The notes below the pieces were generated by a model. The model had not been told where the DNA came from. It did not search any database and saw nothing but the letters and a program-made list of their open reading frames with translations. Below are positions 7,203 through 10,864 of a DNA stretch of 10,864 bases, one piece after another. Location: positions 8,158 through 19,021 of the forward strand of contig PMMJ01000381.1 of NCBI GenBank assembly GCA_003162255.1, read 5' to 3'. The position numbers were made by a program, and so were the translations under genes. The stretch comes from Acidobacteriaceae bacterium. Its GTDB lineage: Bacteria > Acidobacteriota > Terriglobia > Terriglobales > Acidobacteriaceae. The number at the start of each line of letters is the position of its first letter. Position 1 is the first letter of the stretch.

Positions 7203-9029
7203 CTACGGCAAGTAGTAGCGGAAAGAAGTCATAAACATGTTGTCGATTCCGTGCGGCGCCACCGAGGTGCCCGGCGTCGTCGCCGTGTTCGTGCCCGCCC
7301 ATGCATTTCGGCTCAGATAGGAATACTGCGGACCGAACTGCAGTCTTCCCTTGGGACCGCTGCGCAGTTTTATCCAGAACCCGAACGTGCCTTCGATCAC
7401 ACTTTGAGTCTGGCCGCTGCATCCACCAACTGCACCGAAACCGTAACCGCTGCCCGCGGAGGGCACGGTTTCGGAGTAGCATCCCTTGTCGACAAAGTTC
7501 GGCGCACCGTACCCGACCGGCACCGCGACACCGAAGTTGGCCCCGGGCTGGTTGAAGTCATTCTGCCAGTGTCGTCCCACATACTCCTCACCGCCATTGA
7601 GGTAGACATCAATCCTGGGCGTGTGCCATTCCAGCGTGGCCAGACCCTGATAGCTCCGCAGCGGCGCCAGCGTGCCATCGGGGTTCACCGTGGCATCCGG
7701 CAAACCCGATGTGCCGTACCGGCCCACACCGTTTCCGTAGAGGGCATGCAGCCCGAAATCCAGTTGCTTGAACAAAGTGAAGCGGGCATTCCCTCCCACT
7801 CCGCCACCATTTTTCGAGTCGTTATAGGCGTTCACCGTGGAAGCCGCACTGCCGCACGTAACGGGATCGGACCCATATTCCACGCAGGGATAGACGCGGT
7901 CCCGGAAGCGGCTCAAAATGCCGAAGACTTCATAGTGGCCGAAACCGGGTTCAAAAGCCGCCTTGACGATGACGTCCGGCATCGCGTTGAAGGAATAGTT
8001 GGCGTTCAAGTTATACAAGCCGCCACCCACGCCGGGACTACCAAAAGCGAAGTTGGAGACATTACCGCTGGCCGCGAAGATCGTCTGAGGATTCTCCAGT
8101 GACGCAGCCAGCCACACCTTGTTGTTGAAGTTCTTGGCGACGCGGATACCGTACTGCCGCGCCCAACTGAAACCGACGTGGTATTGGGGATCAATGGTCA
8201 TGGGCAGCGCTTCGCTTCGGTTGTCGACGCCCTTCTTGGTCTCTGTCACCAGGCTCCACATTTGACCGCCGGTGAAACTCCAGCCATTGTTCAAAGCAGC
8301 CTGGCCCCAAACCTGCCTTTGGCGCAGCGTATAGCTGTTGCTCTGGTTGTTGTTGGAGGTCACACCCGCCGAAAGAAAGTCAGCTTCGTAATAGCCGCTG
8401 AGTTTGATGTCGCTGAGTTTACCCTCAGCCAGCATCGAGATTCGCGACTGGCGCCCGGAGCCAAAGAATTCAGACATCGCGTTCGCACCGCTTCCGGGCA
8501 TGGAAACGCTGTTGAACGGAGTGTTGATATCCGACCCCAACGCGCGATTGCGATACACGGATTCCGCCGCCAGGAATCCGCCGGGAGTAATCGTGACCCC
8601 CTTGTAGTGGATGGCGAGGGGGCTCTCCAGGTCCCCGATTCTTTTCTGCGTTTCCTGCAGGCTCAACGCCGAATTCGTGGCGTTGCTCTGCATGTCCGCG
8701 ACGTCTTTCTTGACCGCTTCCAACTGATCGGGTTGAACGCTCCTGGCGGCGGCCGCTTGCGCGTTCTGCTCCACCTGGCTCACCGAAGCCTGCGTTTGCG
8801 TGAGCTGCTGTTGAAGCTGTACCACCTGAGAGTCGCGATTCTTCAGTTCGTCCTGCAACTGCGTAATCTGCTGTTGTTGGGCCTCGATGGCTTTCTCCAT
8901 TTGCTCCAGCCGCGAAGTAACGCTGGGCGCTTTCGTGCTTGTGGATGCGTGCGATCCCGTCGCGCTTTGACCTAGAGCCCAGCTCGCGGTCAACAGGAAC
9001 GCCAGACATAGATTGCCTACTTGCCTCAT
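7203..9029 (-). CDS. Outer-membrane porin-like beta-barrel protein with N-terminal coiled coil (DcaP-like)
   Basis: 608 aa. The ATG at 9027-9029 follows AAGGAG (9039-9044) at 9 nt. Residues 1-20 are a signal peptide ending at ALG/Q. Residues 37-134 form a long Gln/Glu/Lys-rich coiled coil (LEQMEKAIEAQQQQITQLQ onward), as in porins with periplasmic trimeric stalks such as DcaP. From about 140 (HYKGVTITPGGFLAAES) to the end the sequence alternates polar and hydrophobic/aromatic residues, with many Gly, Asn and Tyr, as expected for about 16 or more barrel strands. The C-terminus (MTSFRYYLP) is aromatic-rich but lacks the usual final Phe. Four Cys (two pairs, about 100 residues apart) sit in probable surface loops. 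Its own terminator follows directly. The role would be uptake or exchange of small solutes at the outer membrane. The DcaP link is tentative; substrate is unknown. It lies just upstream of the efflux operon, on the same strand. Confidence 0.75.
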   Translation of the reverse strand: MRQVGNLCLAFLLTASWALGQSATGSHASTSTKAPSVTSRLEQMEKAIEAQQQQITQLQDELKNRDSQVVQLQQQLTQTQASVSQVEQNAQAAAARSVQPDQLEAVKKDVADMQSNATNSALSLQETQKRIGDLESPLAIHYKGVTITPGGFLAAESVYRNRALGSDINTPFNSVSMPGSGANAMSEFFGSGRQSRISMLAEGKLSDIKLSGYYEADFLSAGVTSNNNQSNSYTLRQRQVWGQAALNNGWSFTGGQMWSLVTETKKGVDNRSEALPMTIDPQYHVGFSWARQYGIRVAKNFNNKVWLAASLENPQTIFAASGNVSNFAFGSPGVGGGLYNLNANYSFNAMPDVIVKAAFEPGFGHYEVFGILSRFRDRVYPCVEYGSDPVTCGSAASTVNAYNDSKNGGGVGGNARFTLFKQLDFGLHALYGNGVGRYGTSGLPDATVNPDGTLAPLRSYQGLATLEWHTPRIDVYLNGGEEYVGRHWQNDFNQPGANFGVAVPVGYGAPNFVDKGCYSETVPSAGSGYGFGAVGGCSGQTQSVIEGTFGFWIKLRSGPKGRLQFGPQYSYLSRNAWAGTNTATTPGTSVAPHGIDNMFMTSFRYYLP

Positions 9030-9051
9030 GTGCGAGTTCTCCTTCGTTGAT

Positions 9052-9073
9052 TTAGTTCATGGTCACGCTCCTT
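9052..9073 (-). promoter_or_regulatory. Shine-Dalgarno plus two-codon start-stop ORF in the porin leader
   Basis: On the minus strand AAGGAG (9068-9073) is followed after 7 nt by ATG AAC TAA (9060 down to 9052), a complete Met-Asn minigene. The porin's own AAGGAG (9039-9044) and ATG (9029) come shortly after. The first ribosome site is as good as the porin's own and leads nowhere else. It may tune porin translation or be chance. Confidence 0.35.
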
Positions 9074-9085
9074 CTAACCGGGAAT

Positions 9086-9102
9086 CAGTCTTGGCAAGAC
9101 TG
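9086..9102. promoter_or_regulatory. Palindrome upstream of the porin gene (possible operator)
   Basis: CAGTCTT (9086-9092) and AAGACTG (9096-9102) are perfect 7-bp inverted arms separated by GGC. The site is 57 nt before the porin start and just beyond the larger stem-loop at 9104-9155. It could be a repressor or activator site, or a small RNA hairpin. No clear -35/-10 pair is visible next to it. Confidence 0.4.
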
Positions 9103-9103
9103 G

Positions 9104-9155
9104 CGGACTGCGGCGGCTGCTCCTGGCAGCGATTCATTTTTCCTGCCGCAGTCCG
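9104..9155. repeat. Perfect 11-bp inverted repeat with nested hairpin between the 135-aa gene and the porin
   Basis: CGGACTGCGGC (9104-9114) pairs with GCCGCAGTCCG (9145-9155). Inside the 30-nt loop, GCTGC (9116-9120) and GCAGC (9126-9130) form a second hairpin. The structure begins 8 nt after the 135-aa gene's stop. It probably protects or terminates that transcript, but no T-run follows on either strand, so it is not a standard intrinsic terminator. It could equally be part of a structured porin leader. Confidence 0.55.
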
Positions 9156-9162
9156 ACCGCAA

Positions 9163-9570
9163 CTAACGCTTGGCGATTTCGCAGGGCCCACGCTCTATAT
9201 GCTTACTGACGATCGACAACTCCAGTTCTTTCTCGTTCGGGACGTTCACGTACATCACACTTCGGGTCAGCCGAAGTTGGATCTTTCGATCCGCGGCAAA
9301 CACCGAGGGCACGTAGTCATACCAGGATTGATAGCGTCCTACGTAAGTGCCGCAGTTCACGTGTACGGCAACGTCATAAGCGAACGTTTCGGGATCGGCT
9401 AACGGGGCATCGCTTGGGTTTTGTCCTGCGACAACTTGCTGCGGTTCGTACTTATCGACACGGACGACTGTTCCTTCGAAGTACTGCCTGATCTTCGACT
9501 CTTTGGCAGACGCGTTGATAACGGCCAACATGGCGGCCAGAACGGCGATCACAATTGAGATCTTTTTCAC
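9163..9570 (-). CDS. Secreted protein of unknown function (135 aa)
   Basis: I do not recognise this family. The start is GTG (9568-9570), because an in-frame TGA lies eight codons upstream (9594-9596) and no ATG fits. Residues 1-22 are a clear signal peptide (VKKISIVIAVLAAMLAVINASA), so the mature protein of about 113 aa is periplasmic or outer-membrane associated. The mature part looks like a small all-beta domain (YFEGTVVRVDKYEP..., FAYDVAVHVNCGTYVGRYQSW, VMYVNVPNEKELELSIV). It has two Cys, at about 73 and 130, that could form a disulfide after export. The GTG lacks a well-placed Shine-Dalgarno: GGAG is 18 nt away and the perfect AAGGAGGTGA 29 nt away. It lies upstream of the porin on the same strand. 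The start and protein character are fairly sure; no function can be assigned. Confidence 0.75.
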   Translation of the reverse strand: MKKISIVIAVLAAMLAVINASAKESKIRQYFEGTVVRVDKYEPQQVVAGQNPSDAPLADPETFAYDVAVHVNCGTYVGRYQSWYDYVPSVFAADRKIQLRLTRSVMYVNVPNEKELELSIVSKHIERGPCEIAKR

Positions 9571-9599
9571 GGATCTTGGTACAAATTTCTCCGGTCAGG

Positions 9600-9633
9600 T
9601 CACCTCCTTATGGGGTTTCACCCCCGGAATGGG
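9600..9633 (-). promoter_or_regulatory. Structured leader with misplaced perfect Shine-Dalgarno upstream of the 135-aa gene
   Basis: On the minus strand CCC (9631-9633), GGGGG (9621-9625) and CCCC (9612-9615) can form two mutually exclusive small hairpins sharing the G-run. They are followed directly by AAGGAGGTGA (9600-9609), a full match to the 16S rRNA tail. The only codon at this site is GTG ACC TGA, an immediate stop, and the real GTG start is 29 nt further on. The layout suggests translational control, but I do not recognise a known riboswitch class. Confidence 0.35.
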
Positions 9634-9722
9634 CTTCGAGCTCCACAAGGACTGTCAGCTTACGGAAAAGACTGAAGGAACCTGGTGAGCGAAAAGAAGC
9701 TATCGATTGGTTTGATACTTAG

Positions 9723-10058
9723 CTACAGGAGGGAAATCGAGGGAGGGGGACGATTGTAAAGCGATTCCGTGAATTCGACCGCATGAGCCTGCACTTCGAC
9801 CGGCGGAGCATGGGGCACCACCACCGAAAGCAGGAGCGTCCCCAAATCGGAGACGGGATTTGTCAGAACAACGGCATCCGCGGCAAGATGCTGTCGCATG
9901 GCATGCGACGGATCTGACTGGACGCTGGGATGGTCGAAATCGATACTGTGGAACGTGCGGGTCGCAACGCTGAAGGAAATCGCGAAAATGGCGAGCAATA
10001 CAACTACACGCCGACCTGAAAACCGGCCTTCTTCGCCATTGCGCAACTTACACCCCAC
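9723..10058 (-). CDS. Small membrane-anchored or secreted protein of unknown function (about 111 aa)
   Basis: I cannot name this family. The longest reading starts at GTG (10056-10058). A TTG at 10044-10046 is a better start on spacing, because AGGTGGGG lies just before it whereas it nearly touches the GTG. Residues 15-35 (GRRVVVLLAIFAISFSVATRTF) form a basic-then-hydrophobic export signal or single anchor. The rest is predicted to be periplasmic: several His (FHSIDFDHPSV, SHAMRQH), a hydrophobic patch (LGTLLLSVVVPHAPP) and a Pro-rich tail ending NRPPPSISLL. Small proteins of this general form are sometimes found next to efflux operons, which fits the location, but that is recall and not proof. 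No terminator is obvious in the 152-nt gap to the next gene (9571-9722). Confidence 0.6.
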   Translation of the reverse strand: MGCKLRNGEEGRFSGRRVVVLLAIFAISFSVATRTFHSIDFDHPSVQSDPSHAMRQHLAADAVVLTNPVSDLGTLLLSVVVPHAPPVEVQAHAVEFTESLYNRPPPSISLL

Positions 10059-10071
10059 CTAACTTTGGAAC

Positions 10072-10101
10072 TGTATAGCAATGCACGGTAGCAAGTTGCA
10101 A
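10072..10101 (-). promoter_or_regulatory. Weak candidate promoter for the 111-aa gene
   Basis: On the minus strand TTGCAA (10096-10101; 4/6) and TATACA (10072-10077; 4/6) are 18 bp apart. Transcription would begin near 10065. That leaves too short a leader for the GTG at 10058 but a normal one for the TTG at 10046 with its AGGTGGGG. Consensus fit is modest. Confidence 0.3.
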
Positions 10102-10180
10102 GACTGACTCGGCTAACTTGAGTGTCGGGCATGTTGTCCAGGCGAATCTCCTGCTCGACACCATTGTCTTCGATGACATC

Positions 10181-10200
10181 CAAACTGATCAATCAGTTTG
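10181..10200. promoter_or_regulatory. Operator-like perfect palindrome (9+2+9)
   Basis: CAAACTGAT (10181-10189) and ATCAGTTTG (10192-10200) are perfect inverted arms with a 2-bp spacer. Length and symmetry are those of a dimeric repressor site, for example TetR-family operators. It sits in the 338-nt divergent gap (10059-10396) between the 111-aa gene and the PAS sensor, about 123 nt from the former start and 197 nt from the latter. No repressor gene is present in the window, so its regulator would lie elsewhere. Confidence 0.5.
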
Positions 10201-10267
10201 TACATGAACAGGAAATCGTGTCGCGGCCCTGCGAGTGTGACTGTCTAGAAAATGGAACCGGGTTTTT

Positions 10268-10300
10268 CCAATTGCACTTAACTGAGGCTTCATCAATTGG
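10268..10300. repeat. Short inverted repeat in the divergent intergenic region
   Basis: CCAATTG (10268-10274) and CAATTGG (10294-10300) are perfect 7-bp arms with a 19-nt loop. CAATTG is itself palindromic, so the two copies can equally be read as direct repeats. This could be a binding-site pair, though arms this AT-rich and short may be chance. Confidence 0.25.
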
Positions 10301-10339
10301 GTCAACAACTTAGCTGGCACTTGAGTTGGTCGCATACAT

Positions 10340-10353
10340 GCATCTCCAGATGC
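10340..10353. promoter_or_regulatory. Small palindrome upstream of the PAS sensor gene
   Basis: GCATCT (10340-10345) and AGATGC (10348-10353) are perfect 6-bp arms with a CC spacer. They are nested within CGCAT (10331-10335) and ATGCG (10350-10354). The site lies 44 nt before the sensor's ATG, where an operator or promoter element would be expected. I find no convincing -35/-10 pair for this gene. Confidence 0.3.
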
Positions 10354-10396
10354 GGTAGTCCCATGCCCTCGTACGGTCTGCCATTCTGAGGAATCA

Positions 10397-10864
10397 ATGT
10401 TCGATCAGTACCCCCCGACCCGTGCTCTTCGCTGCGCCGCGATTTCGCTGTTTCTCGCGCTAGCTCTTGAGGGACTCAGGCAAATTGCCTTTGGCGGTAT
10501 TTCCGCATCGCCGTCTCATATGGCTGCATCCTCGCTGTACGCTTCCGTGGTTTTCTTGCTGACGTTTGCATCGCTCTGGAAATCGAATTTCCAAGCAGCA
10601 GCACTCAGCCCCACGGCAGCGGACATTGCGAAGTCTATAGCCTTTGTCACGCTTGCAGAAGAGCGGTGGGAAACCGACATTCACGCAACCGGAATCGATC
10701 TCAGGCAACTCGGGCAAGCGGAGGAAAGACTACGAGAGAGCGAAGAAAAGTATCGGTTATTGGTGGCGACCATCCCTGAAGTTGTGTGGAAGACCGATGC
10801 AAAGGGCAACGTAATCTTCGTGAGTCCCCAAGTTGAAGCCCTGCTCGGATACTCTGCTGACGAG
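10397..10864 (+). CDS. Membrane-anchored PAS-domain sensor, probably a histidine kinase or similar signalling protein (5' part)
   Basis: The frame is open for 156 codons from ATG 10397-10399 to the right edge. GAGG (10389-10392) precedes the ATG by 4 nt. Residues 11-30 and about 43-61 are hydrophobic and probably form two membrane helices. Residues 66-105 are a linker, then a short charged helix (GQAEERLRESEEKYR, 106-120) leads into a PAS domain. EKYRLLVATIPEVVWKTDAKGNVIFVSPQVEALLGYSADE (in parts, 117-156) is the typical PAS start, with its WKTDAKG turn and the LLGYSADE helix. Such proteins sense a signal and pass it to a kinase, cyclase or other output domain that lies beyond the window. It is divergent from all other genes shown. 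The output type is unknown; a histidine kinase is only the most common case. Confidence 0.8.
   Translation, partial: MFDQYPPTRALRCAAISLFLALALEGLRQIAFGGISASPSHMAASSLYASVVFLLTFASLWKSNFQAAALSPTAADIAKSIAFVTLAEERWETDIHATGIDLRQLGQAEERLRESEEKYRLLVATIPEVVWKTDAKGNVIFVSPQVEALLGYSADE

Noticed and set aside
7251..8975. Long plus-strand frames (283 and 265 codons) opposite the porin gene
   Set aside because: They are antisense shadows of a GC-rich gene. Their translations are rich in Arg and His with no export signal or domain, while the minus frame has a signal peptide, coiled coil and barrel.
10004..10192. A 62-codon minus-strand frame with a protein-like start, overlapping the beginning of the 111-aa gene
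   Set aside because: It starts inside the palindrome at a non-ATG codon without a ribosome site, overlaps the better-supported 111-aa gene in another frame, and shows no domain.
10116..10326. Direct repeat ACTTGAGT at 10116-10123 and 10319-10326 flanking the palindromes
   Set aside because: Only 8 bp, with diverging flanks; too short to support an insertion target duplication or paired operator.
1..10864. Search for tRNA or rRNA genes, CRISPR arrays, insertion sequences and integrase or toxin genes
   Set aside because: Nothing seen: no cloverleaf-like or rRNA-like stretches, no regularly spaced repeats and no transposase-like proteins.

Overview
The window looks like a piece of chromosome from a Gram-negative, moderately GC-rich bacterium. 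The best guess is an Acidobacteriota (Terriglobia-like) organism. This is inferred from the style of the proteins: an HAE1-type RND pump with the SRLIDN signature, a coiled-coil outer-membrane porin, many GTG starts and small secreted proteins. It is not proven by any marker gene.

All complete genes lie on the minus strand; only the gene at the right edge is on the plus strand. From right to left: (a) 10397-10864(+) is the first part of a membrane-anchored PAS-domain sensor, probably a histidine kinase. (b) 10059-10396 is a divergent intergenic region with several short palindromes, including a near-ideal 9+2+9 operator-like palindrome at 10181-10200. (c) A 111-aa membrane-anchored or secreted small protein of unknown function (9723-10058). 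(d) A 135-aa secreted protein of unknown function (9163-9570) with an unusual leader. (e) A 608-aa outer-membrane porin-like protein with an N-terminal coiled coil (7203-9029), followed by a strong Rho-independent terminator (7142-7191). (f) A three-gene tripartite efflux operon: periplasmic adaptor (5879-7120), RND inner-membrane pump (2741-5879) and TolC-type outer-membrane factor (1332-2744). Its genes are joined by 1-nt (TGATG) and 4-nt (ATGA) overlaps. (g) A 267-nt gap with a good promoter for the next gene. (h) 1-1064(-), the first 354 codons of a secreted alpha-galactosidase-like glycoside hydrolase, cut by the window edge.

The adaptor, pump and outer-membrane factor would form one drug/solute efflux machine spanning both membranes. 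The pump gene carries a single-base frameshift near 5006, which splits it into 328- and 752-codon reading frames. Removing one base restores a continuous protein of about 1045 residues, the usual HAE1 length. It is either an assembly/sequencing error or a recently broken pump.

I did not find a clearly new multi-gene system. The most interesting items are the pump frameshift, the strong terminator placed directly in front of the efflux operon with almost no room for a promoter, the unusual double Shine-Dalgarno leaders of the porin and the 135-aa gene, and the orphan operator-like palindrome.
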